Assembly: GCA_032718475.1 (NCBI GenBank) | Contig: JAUCBJ010000576.1 | Coordinates: 1 to 64,000 of the forward strand | Reading direction: 5' to 3' | DNA from: Nemertoderma westbladi | Taxonomy: Eukaryota > Xenacoelomorpha > Nemertodermatida > Nemertodermatidae | Length of the DNA: 64,000 nt | Shown here: one piece after another, positions 29,427 to 40,345 of the stretch | Layout of the letters: each line of letters opens with the position of its first letter | How positions within the stretch are numbered: the stretch's first letter is position 1 | Notes under the pieces: model-generated | Databases searched by the model: none | Seen by the model: the letters and a program-made list of their open reading frames with translations, nothing else | What the model was told of the DNA's origin: nothing | Position numbers and translations under genes: made by a program

Positions 29427-30767
29427 CTACGATCTGTAATCGGCTAATTCTCTCGCCTTCTTCCCGAGTTCGAAATGAAGTTTAACTTCCTTCTCGCGTT
29501 GTTCCGTCTGTTGTTGTTGCGCCTCGAGCTCCGCTTGTCTTATCGCTGATTGAGCCTTTATTTGCCGTTTTTTCATTTCAGCTCTTGCTTCCGAAACTCG
29601 CTTATGTTCTTCCAACTCTGCTGCTCGTCGCTCTAGTTCCGCTGCTGCTGCTCGTCGCTCTAGTTCCGCTGCTGCTGCTTGTCGCTCTAGTTCCGCTGCT
29701 GCTGCTCGTCGCTCTAGTTCCACTGCTGCTGCTTGTCGCTCTAATTCAGCTGCTGCCGCTTGTTGCGCTAACTCAGCTGCCGCTGTTCGCTGTGCTATTT
29801 CTAGCTCCAACCTTTCCATCTCAGCCGCTTCCAACTCGGCTTGTTCTTGCAGATGAGAGATTCTTGCAACATTCGCAACGCGTAGTTTCTCTTCCTGCAC
29901 GGCTGCCTGTGCCGTCAACAGTTGAGCTTGTTCCTCCACTTCCCGTTGTTGTCTATCATGCTGTTGTTGCTGTCTGGAAATTTCTGACGTCACTATACTT
30001 ATCTCGCCAATTTCGCTGCGAATACTCACTAACGATTGGTCCAGTATTCCCGGTGCCGATTCAATTCGTACGGGTGAAATTTCCCTCGTATATTCCGGCA
30101 CGGTTTCCAAATCGCCAACGTCTTCGCCGCACATACGTAAGTGGTCCGTCAGATGTTTCAATTGTCCATCTAGTCGGTACAGTTCCTGTTCTTCCTCGGG
30201 TTGCAATAATTCGTCCGAAACTGACTCGCCTAACAACTGGTCCGCTTGTTCCTGTTGTATTTGCCTAATTGTCGACTTAAACTGAATCAGTTTCTCTCTA
30301 GCGATCATTAGTTTCTCAAGGATTCTAAGTTGAGTATCCATGTCCTGTCTCTGTCTAGCTAGATCTTGTAGACCAATTAGGTTAGCTACGGACTTGTGTA
30401 CTCTAGTTTGTACTCTAACCTGGAGGGTGTAGAACTCGAATCGAGACATCGGAGCGGTCAACTCGTCTAATATGCGTTGGCCTTCCCCAATACTCCTGGT
30501 TATATGTGCCATATATCCACCGACGCTTCTAACCACACTCTCCTGGCTTCCTGCTGAACTTACCATGTCCGTTTCCCTATATCTAGGTTGCGGAACAGTT
30601 AGAAAGTCCTCGGTCCTGCCGTCACCTCGTACTACGGCATCCGGTACTCCTGTTGGATGTACTGGTGACGCACACGGTGTAGGTTCGGTAGGCTCGCGAG
30701 TCTTCCCCTGTTGTTCTTCCGCTGCTGACTTCGCTTTCGTCCTTCTGGGCTCCTCCCGGAGGCGCAC
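29427..30767 (-). CDS. BEL-1 ORF1, coiled-coil gag-like N-terminal protein
   Basis: 446 codons from a GTG; the first ATG is residue 68 (30566, MVSSAGSQESVV), and the frame stays open upstream to about 30925 without an ATG. The C-terminal half is a long coiled coil made of AAELERQAAAVELERR-type repeats. The other BEL element at 0.6-4.5 kb has a coiled coil in the same place, N-terminal to the gag domain but within one ORF, so in BEL-1 this region seems to have become a separate ORF. It stops 41 bases before the gag-pol frame opens. One copy of the 16-nt motif (30691-30706) encodes GKTREPTEP here. Confidence 0.8.
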   Translation of the reverse strand: MRLREEPRRTKAKSAAEEQQGKTREPTEPTPCASPVHPTGVPDAVVRGDGRTEDFLTVPQPRYRETDMVSSAGSQESVVRSVGGYMAHITRSIGEGQRILDELTAPMSRFEFYTLQVRVQTRVHKSVANLIGLQDLARQRQDMDTQLRILEKLMIAREKLIQFKSTIRQIQQEQADQLLGESVSDELLQPEEEQELYRLDGQLKHLTDHLRMCGEDVGDLETVPEYTREISPVRIESAPGILDQSLVSIRSEIGEISIVTSEISRQQQQHDRQQREVEEQAQLLTAQAAVQEEKLRVANVARISHLQEQAELEAAEMERLELEIAQRTAAAELAQQAAAAELERQAAAVELERRAAAAELERQAAAAELERRAAAAELERRAAELEEHKRVSEARAEMKKRQIKAQSAIRQAELEAQQQQTEQREKEVKLHFELGKKARELADYRS

Positions 30768-32803
30768 CCACGAGGCGGACGTGTTTCCACCACCCCTGGG
30801 GCCAGTCCGACAGATGTTATTATCAGACCGGGCCGGAGGGTGGCCTGATGCTTCCCGGGTTCTGTTTTCGGTCCCCCGATCACACCAGCACAGCTCGTCG
30901 AACGTGTAGCCAGATGGGCGGCTACTGTCAACTTACTGTGGCCTGACTGTACATTGAGCCAACTCAAAGTATAACAAAGAGTCAACCGGCAGGTGGACCA
31001 GTCGATAGCGATCGAGCACCAAGGTCACCCTTGGGCCTAACCGACGGTCTTGTCCCATGTGGGCTTGCGCTACCCAACATGGAATATTGACACGTTTTCA
31101 CCTGCCTCGCCGGCAGTATTGAGGGGAAGTAAGTTCCACAAACAATACTGACTAGCTCGAAAGCTAGAAACAAGTAACCACTTACCCGTCCTGTACACGT
31201 GTACTCAACAGATGTTCACAATATCAAGTACACTACGGTAAACACAAAATCTGACACATACCATGCACACACAGAGGACATAATCGGGAAAGACTAAATC
31301 AAGAAAGACAAAATCGGAGGGGACAAAATTGTATCGACCATTACCAAGTCGAGAGTACCTTATTTTACCGACAAGGTAAAATAACTTATGTGTACAAAGC
31401 ATGCTGGGGTGCAGTAAAGTATGGTCCTACTAATACCAGCAGCGTCTTGACCAACTGGCAAGGGTTCCCATACCCACTCGCAGTGGCCACACATACAATC
31501 ACGTGTACTCACGTACCCACAGCAACAGAAAACTCAAGACCCGACGGTTTATTCCAATGCCACCAAAGACCAAGTCAGCTGAACATGGAGACAATAACAT
31601 ATAGTATCAAAAAAAAACGGAACAGCTGACGGTCAATGGAACCATCCAAGCCCCAAGCAAACTGCCACTGATCGCCCACATACAAAACATAGTCCACGCC
31701 ACATGAGCCACAAATCACACCATGCCACCACCCCTACTGTGTACAGGACTGGCAGTACGGCAACAGGCCGACTAGACGGTACCACGGCACCATGGCAATT
31801 CATGGTTCGTTAGACACGAGGGCCTTCAGTATCTCCCTTGCACTTATGTGACAATTTAACGTGCCCCCGGACCCTCACGAGTCTGCTGCCGCCTGCTGCG
31901 GACACCCCTATAGAGACCTCATCTCTTTAGGTATCCGCGTCACACGAGTCATAGTCGGTAGGTGTGTTCTTCGTATAGTCTTGTTTGTCACTCATTTCGG
32001 TAGTTGTAAGTCAAGTAAAGTGAGTGTCAAAGTATCGAGTTTACCGTATTTATATCTAAACGGTACTAATTACAGTCATATAAAATTAGCCTACCGGCCG
32101 ATTTTATAGCAGATAGATAAAATTAGCCTAAACGGCCAATTTTACAGCAAATAAATGTGACGGAATAAGTATATAATAAAATTAGCCTAGCGGCCAATTT
32201 TATAACAAATAAATCGGATAACGATATGCGTTATCAAAAAGTAAATTAAATACAATAATACGGACTAATTCAGCAATGAACAAAGAAATCATACGGAATG
32301 CATAAATACTTGAGACAGTGGAACCCACAATAATTTTAACTAATACGGTAATGCCTAACTTATTTATGCAACTTTTCGAACTCACCCACTCCAATAATTC
32401 TACAGAAAAACAGATTCCCAGATACAAACCGGACGTGAACCTTTCCGTTTCCAGCGTTGCGGACGAAGCGCGATTTTCCCAACCAAAGTTGTTGGGTTAT
32501 CTATCTCCCAAACTTGCTAAACACGGTCTTGCTCCCGTTACAGTCTAGAAATGAGTTCTGAATCCTGAAAAACAAAAGAGTTAGGTTTTACTTTACGAAA
32601 AATTTTGTACCGGTACAATATGGTATTTAAACCCTTTTAAACACCGGTATTCAATTCCAAAAATATTTTACACGCGGTTCAAATCAAATTTTATTTCAAA
32701 AAATTAGCACTTAGCTAATCAAATATAAATTTTTACCTCAAAATACAAAATTTTCAAATAACTTTAGTCCTACCGAACCGTAGTTCAGTAAAACATATTC
32801 CTA
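30768..32803 (-). other. BEL-1 5' leader region
   Basis: About 2 kb between ORF1 and the 5' LTR. No long ORF has coding character, although ORF1's frame is open to about 30925. At 32083-32215 three copies of an AAAATTAGCCTA-x-CGGCCAATTTTAT unit occur in tandem. The first bases after the LTR in the element's sense (TAGGAATATGTTTTACTG) should contain the primer-binding site, but I cannot match them to a tRNA with confidence. Confidence 0.5.
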
Positions 32804-34692
32804 CTATATGGAAGAGACGGTAACAATACCTGCAATATCCTACTGTAAAGTTTGTGAATCAAATCATAAAGCCGACCTTCTCACCAAAACAGTAAACTCT
32901 AAGTAAGCGAATATATTGCAGTATCGATCTCTTATAACCGGTGAGGCAGAAAACAGTCTACGAGCAGACAAACTTCGATAAAACAAAATCCCGCGCAGCG
33001 AATCCTAAAATCAGGCTGACTCACTGACGGACTAAGGGGCTCGTATACTTTGCCGCGGTGTGATTTATATGGTTGGGCGAAGAGACGCTAGCTAGGTACA
33101 GAGGCAGAAATTTGGAGATGTCTAACTAGCGGGCAAAGCACAGTAAGGACGAAAGTTAATTTTATATATTTTGAGGTGTAAATAATTTCTAACGCGCGTG
33201 TGTTAATTCTGAACGGTCAAAAGCAGTTTTGCTCCTTCACATATATAATTACTGGGTACGGTTTGCATTTTACGAATATTCTAATTTTGTAACTTGTAGG
33301 TCCAATACTCACGAATGATAAGGTTCCTTCCCCTCTTGCGTATTTCCAGGACTCAAATTCAGGCATAAGGTTAATGCTACGCCCAGAATTCGGCAATTTT
33401 AGGTACCAGGTCCCTGATACTAAGAAGAGATGTGTTAGTTTACTACAGTAGGCGTACAGTTACTAATAGCTATCCTGGCGTCCTATCTAGAATTTTAGTC
33501 ACCCAGGTAGTCCGGGTAACTTCCTATCAGGGCGTTGGCGGGGACACGGTAGATGTTAGTATATCCCTAATAGCCTCAATTTATTTGCGCCTAGTTGTAA
33601 ACTGCCCTACCGCCTGAACGGTACAATCCCAATTCAGGTGAAAACACAACAACCTTCCTAGCCTACAAGTTCTAATGCAATGGACACCGTTGTACGGTAA
33701 ATAGTCACAGACGCACCTGTACTTAGCAAGAGTTAAGCGTACAGTTTGCTGCACCCTAACCATTTGTATGCCTTGTACCGGTGTGCCCACGTCCTATTTG
33801 CGTACTAGTATCTCTGCTCTCTCCCTCCCCCCGTAGGAATATGAAGGTCTACTGTGGTTTTTTCCTGAATCAAGACAGTACAGTCCCTAAGATGTAATTT
33901 TAGGCTCACAGCGTGTCACTACTTCTACCTTTTGATCTTTGGTCTTACGCTTAGGTAGCGAGGTGTCGAACGCTGTCTAACCTTTCAGGCGATGGGCGAA
34001 TAACTCAAGATGGTATTGCGGGTTGTCTCTTGTCTACATTCCCCCGATGTTCCTGTTCATTGCTGCGGCCCGATCTCTAGCCGGCCATCCTGTCCTTAAC
34101 TTTGTTCACCGTAGTGAATCATGGTAAAACAGATAAAAAGGCGGATTAGCGATAATTCTGACTTTATTACAGAAGATTATAATAATATGTACAATGTAAT
34201 CTGAAATAAACTAAGCACGACAGAATTGAAGTGATGTGTGTGAGAATATTGATAACTAATGAACAAATCGCACCTTTATATAGCAAATTTGTGCTGCAAT
34301 CAATCGAGAAAATTCTCGATTGTTCTATAGGTTCTAACAGGTTTTTAAAGATAGCTATTGGTCCAGCTAATATATAACTTGCACGACATTGGTTACAATC
34401 AAATAACTACAGTCTCATTGGTACAGACAAATGCAATTAATTTGTAGCGGTCAATTTAAATGAGTTGAAATTCTGTACAAAAAATAATTCGCACTTACTA
34501 GGATTCGAACTCAATACCTACTACACATATAATTTCCAACGCTCTACCGACTGAGCTACTGAACCACTTGACCAATAGGCGTACGATAGATATAACAAAT
34601 ACAAATGAGGACTCAAAGCAATCTTTTACAAAGTTAATTCGAATAAAATAAAATTTTGAAAATCCACGGCATTTAGGGAATATAATTCTATA
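32804..34692 (-). repeat. BEL-1 5' LTR
   Basis: Right LTR copy of 1889 bp, matching 17222-19110 except for about four single-base differences. It contains the same tRNA-like module at 34490-34567. TTAC (34693-34696) follows and is the target duplication. Confidence 0.9.
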
Positions 34693-34958
34693 TTACCAAT
34701 TAGTTTAAGATACTTTTCAACACTGTTTACCTATAATTAACATAATTTATGCAATTATATTATTGAGAATATACCATATACATTTACCGTTTAATATTTT
34801 AATAATATACTGTATTAATAGTTGTATTGAGTTATATTAGTTATATTAGTTATCTTAGTTGTATTGATCCAGTAACTCCCGTAGCGATGCGCATTGCGTT
34901 CTGTCGGTTTTGGAGTCTCCAATTATTATTCCATGTTTTTCAACGCAGTAACAGCTAA
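34693..34958. other. hAT remnant and LINE 3' tail
   Basis: 34697 to about 34830 continues the hAT DNA seen left of 17218. From about 34835, ATTAGTTAT-type short tandem repeats mark the probable 3' tail of the minus-strand LINE whose ORFs begin at 34959. No gene is seen. Confidence 0.5.
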
Positions 34959-36365
34959 CTAACGATGTTGGTCTGGGTGCTCAAAGAGGCCGCCTGGAGA
35001 AGGTCCCGCCGTCGCTAGGATGGAAGCGGCATTACCCACGAGAATGGCTATACCAATTCGCTGTAGAAGGAACCGGTGAGAGCGGGGTTCATGGGTAACT
35101 ATCTGCAGACGGGAACCAATCTCATGGAGGAAGTTGGAGGTCTCCGGGCCGGGGCGACCCAAGGTTTCAAAGGCCACGGGATGGAAGATGTGGCCTCGCT
35201 CCATCACCTCGTTGTAGGTGGCATTTTTGCCACGTTCTGCTCCCTCCACGGTGCGCCCTCCGGCAATTAGCGTCTGGTGCACATGGCTTGGTGCCAGCGG
35301 ATCGACCACTGTGGCATCCCAGGTGATGGTTCGGCCCTGGGACCATGGAACCAGGGTGACTCCATCTACCCTCTTCCCATCATTCCTGCAGAGGCCTGGG
35401 GGCTCCAGGATGGAAGGGACCCCACAGCTGACCAGCGCCCGCCTCACAATGTCATTCAACATCGCATGGCGGGCATGACGGCCAGCACTCCTCCGACAGG
35501 AAAGGCCGTGGAGGCCATTCGCAGCCACTGGAGTTCCACATCGATCGCATGTGTGGGGTTCCACTACTTTACATCCAAGGCGAGTGGCAATGGCGATTCG
35601 AAACTGCGAATTCGAAAGCTTCAGTCCTAATGAGGCGCTAGGAAGTGCATCGATCCAGCAGCCCGCAGTAGGGTCAGCGAGGGAGTTCAAACGGGCGAGA
35701 TCAAGGGGTGTAGCCACGAGGCGTAAGGTGGCGAGATTCTCCTCGTGAACTGGGAGCATCCAGGCTCTCTGACTCGATACAGCGGGAGGTGGTGCTGAAT
35801 CTCGCGGTAGGGATGCACTTCGGGTAGCATGGGCCGACTCCATGTATGGTCCAGGAGACCCCTCGGACTGGTGTAGACGGTTGGAGAGCTCGGTACAGGC
35901 AGCCGCTGAAGCCAAAAAGGCAGAGGGTGCGAGCTGCACCGCCGAGCTCAATCCTAGTCCACCCAATCGTGCTGGGAGGCAGGCCTGGGCCCAGGCTTGA
36001 TCGCCAATGTCGGTATTGGCGACCTCTTGGAGGGCACTTCGGAGGATTCGGTCGTAGTCCCTGAGAAGTGCTGGGAACTGGAAGCAGGGAGCCGTCCTGA
36101 GGAAGTACGTAAGCCGTGGCATGGCGAACGAGTTCCTCAGGAGGAAGAAACCGTGGTGGGCCTCCAGCAGTGGAAGACGGCTGACAAGCGTGGAGAGGTC
36201 CCCCACCTTTCTTGTCAGACAGGAGGTGATGGCAGTTTCACCAATCGGAGACCCCAGCATTGTTAACTGGTCCAGTGGAGGGTACTGGATACCCGGGCAA
36301 ATGGCATCAAATGCTGATCGTATTTGGGCCTGGGACTCCTCTGACTCAGTACCCAGGAAGAACAC
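34959..36365 (-). pseudogene. LINE pol, C-terminal part with restriction-like endonuclease
   Basis: 468 codons. The N-terminal part is the end of the RT/thumb region (FFLGTESEESQAQI, MLGSPIGE). The C-terminal part holds a zinc finger CDRCGTPVAANGLHGLSC and then KRVDGVTLVPW, ITWDATVVD and AERGK, which fit the PD-(D/E)xK layout of restriction-like endonucleases found in R2, R4 and NeSL-type non-LTR elements. It ends FLLQRIGIAILVGNAASI. This frame is the continuation of the RT frame; the catalytic YLDD lies just upstream (about 36466-36481), outside this ORF's first ATG. Confidence 0.8.
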
Positions 36366-37927
36366 CTCACTCTTCTTTGGGTTGATAGATAGCCCATATC
36401 CCTTCCCTTCGTTAATAACCTTCTCCAGGTCCTGTAGGACAGTGCGATAGTCATCAGCAATGTTCCCATCATCCAGGTACCAGACATTGAAGCGAGATTC
36501 CAGCCCCTGGATGATTGGATTCGCAGTATCCCCGAAGAGGCGAGGTCCATCAGTATCCCCCTGTTGTATTCCCTCGTCGGAGAGGATGGTGTCATTACCA
36601 TGGAGAAGGAAGGTTGCCGCTCCATACGCCGCGAGGGTGTAGTTATAGATGAGGGATACTGGGAATGTATGCTCTCCAGCATGGTGTCTCGTCTAATGGA
36701 ATTAAACGCGTTGCTGAAATCAACTTTAAGTAACACCGTCCCCGGATGGTTCTCACCACACACAAGTGCCCTTGTAGCATGGACTGCCACCTCAGCGCCA
36801 AGCTTGCAACCAATTCCTAGCTGCACTGCCCCATATGACTGGGTCCGTTGGTCCGCCACTATGTAACCGACGAACTTTCCACATAGCCGTCGTAAGGTGA
36901 CCCCAACAGCAATAGGGCGGATTCCACCACCTCTCTTTGTGAAGGCAAAAAGATTAGCCCCAAAGAAAAGTGGGCGGACAGGAACTGGTATCTCGCCTGC
37001 AACAGTGCTGTCAACAAAACATGCAAGGGATGTGAGTAGGCGCTCACCTGCTTCACCATTGGTAGGTGAAACTAAATCCTTCAGAAGCTGGGGACGCAGC
37101 CCATCTGGCCCACCTGCACTTCCACTGGGGAATGAAGCGATTAACTGCCGAAGAATGGTGGGAGAGCAGGGTCGAGCGGCTTGAGTAACTGGTGGGGGTG
37201 GTTCTCTCCTATCAAGGGGTCGGGGTGGGTGTTTCTCCTGTAGACCTAAACGTGTCTCTGGTGTATCTGGGGCGATAGTATCCCTTGAGGATGCCAACCT
37301 GATGGCTCCCTTAATGTCCCCATCCTCTATCTTCTCGGCAACCGCTGTGGCTAGGCGAATGGAGTCCCCTTGGATCTTTTGTGAAACTGATCTCGGGGGA
37401 ACAGACCGTGGCGGAGGGAGACACAGGCCCCCTTGAGTCATAGCTCGGAAGTCCGCAATCTTCTGGTTGACATGAGTGGCAAGGGATCGATGGTGCTTCC
37501 TTCCACCTCGTCTAGGGGCCGGGATACAGCAGTGTCCAACCATGAGTAACCGGACCCAAGCCTGTATGTTCAATGGGTCTTCCGCTACCGTAGTTAAGAT
37601 TTCACCCAATAGGTCCGCTAAGCTGGTCCTCGATGCCTTAGGGACATGTCTCAACTGGCGACATCGCCATCCCTGTAACTGATTAAGAATATCCCTGTCT
37701 GATGGCTCCACTGTCTCACCAGATGATTGGCTTCCCAAATGGGTTTGGGGACCAGTTGTCATTCCTGCAGGGTGATCTGACCCTGGGCAACGTTGGGAGA
37801 CTGGTCCGTGAATGCGTAGAGTACCATTTGCTTTGATGGCCACTAACCGCGCGCACGATGGACAATGGGTACTGAGGGCGCTGGTGCGTACCGTTGGGCC
37901 GACATTAATATTGGTGGGAGCTGACAA
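36263..37927 (-). pseudogene. LINE pol, N-terminal and RT part, frameshifted
   Basis: 554 codons starting SAPTNINVGP, a continuation of the repeat-bearing ORF upstream. A zinc-like CPSC...CPGS motif (about residues 22-50) precedes RT blocks GGPDGLRPQLLKDL, GGGIRPIAVGVTLRRL, LGIGCKLGAE and LLKVDFSNAFNSIRRD. After about 36650 the ORF runs off frame; the correct frame reads SDEGIQQGDTDGP and YLDDGNIADD. One base has therefore been gained or lost near 36650. Domain order (zinc finger, RT, finger, endonuclease) matches single-ORF site-selective LINEs. Confidence 0.8.
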
Positions 37928-39954
37928 ACCGATGTCCAGACTAGAAGGGGCGGAACAACCGACACCCAGAGGGTTGGGGATGGAATGATCGACACCCAGG
38001 CTGGTAGAGGCGGAATGACTGACACCCGCACTGGTAGGGAGGGAGTGACCAACACCCAGACTGTGAGGGGCTGACTGACCGACACCTGGACTGGTTGGGG
38101 CGGAATGACCGACACCTGGACTGATAGGGATGGAAAGACCGACACCTGGACTGGTAGGGACGGAATGACCGACATACTGACTGACACCCGGACTGGTAGG
38201 GACGGAGTGACCAACACCTGGGCTGGTTCGGACGGAATAACCGACACCCGGACTGGTAGGGACAGAAAGATTGACAACCGGACTGATAGGGATGACTGGG
38301 ACCGACTGAGCGAGATCTGGACTGGTAGGGATGGCATAACTGACACCCGGACTGGTAGGGACGGAATAACCGACACCCGGACTGGTAGGGGCAGAAAGAC
38401 TGACAACCGGACTGATAGGGATGACTGGGACCGACTGAGCGAGGTCTGGACTGGTAGGGACGGCATAACCGACACCCGGACTGGTAGGGACGGAATAACC
38501 GACACCCGGACTGGTAGGGGCAGTAAGACCGACAACCGGACTGATAAGGACGACTGACCGACACCTGGACTGGTAGGGACGGAATAACCGATACCCAGAC
38601 TGGTAGGGGCAGACTGACCGACATACTGACTTATACCTGGACTGGTTGGGACTGAATAACCGACACCCGGACTGGTAGGGGCAGAAAGACCAACAACCTG
38701 ACTGATAGGGACAGACTGACCGACACCTGGACTGGTTGGGACGGAATAACCGACACCCGGACTGGTAGGGGCAGAATAACCGACACCCGGACTGGTAGGG
38801 GCAGAATGACCGACACCCGGACTGGTAGGGACGGGATAATCGACACCCGGACTGGTAGCGACAGGATAATCAACACCCAGACTGGTTGGGACAGAATAAC
38901 CGACACCCGGACTGGTTGGGACAGAATGACCGACACCCGGACTGTTAGGGACGGGATAATCGACACCCGGACTGGTTGGGACAGAATGACCGACACCCAG
39001 AATGGTAGGGACGGGATAATCGACACCCGGACTGGTTGGGACAGAATGACCGACACCCGGACTGGTAGGGACGGGATAATCGACACCCGGACTGGTAGCG
39101 ACAGGATAATCAACACCCGGACTGGTCGGGACAGAATGACCGACACCCGGACTGATAGGGACCGACTGACCAACACCTGGACTGGTTGGGACGGAATAAC
39201 CGATATCTGGACTGGTAGGGGCAGAAAGACCAACAACCTGACTGATAGGGACCGACTGACCGAAACCTGGACGGGTTGGGACGGAATAACCGACACCCGG
39301 ACTGGTAGGGGCAGAATGACCGACACCCGGACTGGTAGGGGCAGAATGACCGACACCCGGACTGGTAGGGGCAGAATGACTGACTCCTGGACTGGTAGGG
39401 GCAGAATGACCGACACCCGGACTGGTAGGGGCAGAATGACCGACACCCGGTCTGGTAGGGACGGGATAATCGACACCCATACTGGTTGGGACGGAATAAC
39501 CGACACCTGGAACTGGGGGACCCGACTGGTAAGACACCAACACTGGGGGACCCAATGAGGGGGCCGGGGATACAGCACCAATTTGCGGGGTAAACGTGCA
39601 GTCCGGGTCGAATTCTCCTTGGGTTAGAGTCTGGTCCATCAGGTCGTCGAGCTCCTCCAGGGTTGAGTTTATAACTTCCGGGGTTACATAGCCGTTATGC
39701 GCAAGGTCCGCTGTGGCTTGACGCGTTTTCCATCTGGGCGAGTTGGATACCAGATAGTCGAGAACCCCGTGGCCTGCGGAACCGCTGTACCTCAGGGGCA
39801 TCGCGAGACTATCTGGATCGGGTGAGCTCGGCCCGTTCACGCACGAGTTCTGCTCCAGAGGTTTGCAGGAGGAACAGGGAACTCCCGCACAAGCACACTT
39901 GCACCCTCGGCAAGAGCCGCTGCGACACTTGCAGCAGCGCTGGGATGGCGCCAT
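37843..39954 (-). pseudogene. LINE N-terminal region: Cys-rich head and PTSPGVGHSA repeats
   Basis: Opens at an ATG with a Cys-rich head (MAPSQRCCKCRSGSC, CACAGVPCSSC) that looks metal-binding, then about 100 non-repetitive residues (TPEVINSTLEELDDLMDQ). About 500 residues of a decapeptide repeat follow, PTSPGVGHSA with variants SVPTSPGVGY and VDYPVPT. From about 38580 the ORF slips into the second frame of the same DNA repeat (LPVRVSVIPS). The tail overlaps the downstream RT ORF. It is therefore the N-terminus of the same LINE protein, broken by indels in the minisatellite. Confidence 0.75.
37960..39500. repeat. 30-bp coding minisatellite
   Basis: About 50 imperfect copies of GGACTGGTAGGGGCAGAATG plus a 10-base remainder (ACCGACACCC), a 30-bp unit. 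Because 30 is a multiple of three and the unit lacks stops in several frames, both strands show long open frames here (for example plus-strand 38105-38557 and 38806-39558). These are artefacts of the repeat. Higher-order blocks containing AGACTGACAACCGGACTGAT recur near 38270, 38400, 38535, 38690 and 39230. Confidence 0.92.
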
Positions 39955-40033
39955 GTAGGGGAATCCGCTCGAAAATCCGGCGATAGATCGTTCACGTTGC
40001 GATGTAGCAGCCTATCAGTATATTGCACCGTGG

Positions 40034-40053
40034 TGACGTCAGCCGTGACGTCA
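40034..40053. promoter_or_regulatory. Two CRE palindromes upstream of the LINE ORF
   Basis: TGACGTCA occurs at 40034-40041 and again at 40046-40053, 80-100 bases upstream of the LINE's Cys-rich ATG (39954, minus strand). Full-site CREB/ATF palindromes in tandem are unlikely by chance. The 5' UTR of LINEs often carries an internal promoter. Confidence 0.5.
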
Positions 40054-40074
40054 ACAGTCAGTACACCAGTATTC

Positions 40075-40345
40075 TTATACAGTACTACACTTATATAATA
40101 TAATATAATATAATATGTACACTTTCAACACTTGTAAACAAGTATAGAAATAAAATTTTCTTCGACCGTTAGAGCTAACATTTAAGGATGCAAGGCATAG
40201 ATGCCCCCTGGTTAGCCCCTTCAAACCATTCGTGCCGAATCGAAGACTGTCTTGGCCCACATGCAGGGATCGCACCCACGACCTCCAGATAGATTGGAAA
40301 TCAATGCAACCAGTACACCAAGGTGGAACCTAACTAACCTATGTA
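40075..40345 (-). repeat. tRNA-derived SINE
   Basis: On the minus strand the head reads TTGGTGTACTGGTTGCAT (A-box region), and about 40 bases on GGTCGTGGGTGCGATCCC (B box), a typical tRNA-derived SINE promoter. The body continues to an AT repeat tail (TATAA units, about 40091-40115 on the plus strand). It lies between the 5' end of the LINE and the right arm of the hAT. Confidence 0.7.

Larger units (their letters stand above)
19411..30706 (-). repeat. Nine dispersed copies of a 16-17 nt motif in BEL-1
   Basis: Minus-strand consensus GGAAGACT(T/C)G(C/T)GAGCC, with a few variants. Plus-strand positions: 19411-19426, 19608-19625, 19975-19990, 22075-22090, 24651-24666, 26670-26686, 29153-29170, 29237-29253 and 30691-30706. 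All copies have the same orientation. Four are non-coding. Two are translated as GRLASL (24651, 26670). Three are translated in another frame as KTCEPT or KTREPT. DNA identity is kept while the reading frame differs, so the conserved thing is the nucleic acid, not a peptide. Confidence 0.85.
17222..34692 (-). mobile_element. Young full-length BEL/Pao retrotransposon, 17.5 kb (BEL-1)
   Basis: Two direct 1889-bp LTRs (17222-19110 and 32804-34692) bound a 13.7-kb interior with minus-strand ORFs: a coiled-coil ORF (29427-30767), gag-protease-RT (25307-29386), RNase H-integrase (22375-25530) and a family X ORF (20011-21713). The flanks share TTAC (17218-17221 and 34693-34696), a 4-bp target duplication within hAT DNA. 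Scanning the LTRs side by side I saw only about four substitutions, which means a recent insertion. The LTR ends are CTATATGG and ATTCTATA rather than TG and CA. Confidence 0.88.

Noticed and set aside
29585-30268. 227-codon plus-strand ORF rich in Leu and Val
   Set aside because: It is the antisense of the Ala/Glu/Arg coiled-coil repeats of BEL-1 ORF1.
37960-39500. CRISPR array
   Set aside because: Units are contiguous 30-bp minisatellite copies with no unique spacers, in an animal LINE.
38105-39558. Long plus-strand ORFs (150 and 250 codons) and alternative minus-strand ORFs in the minisatellite
   Set aside because: The 30-bp unit lacks stops in several frames, so these are automatic products of the repeat.
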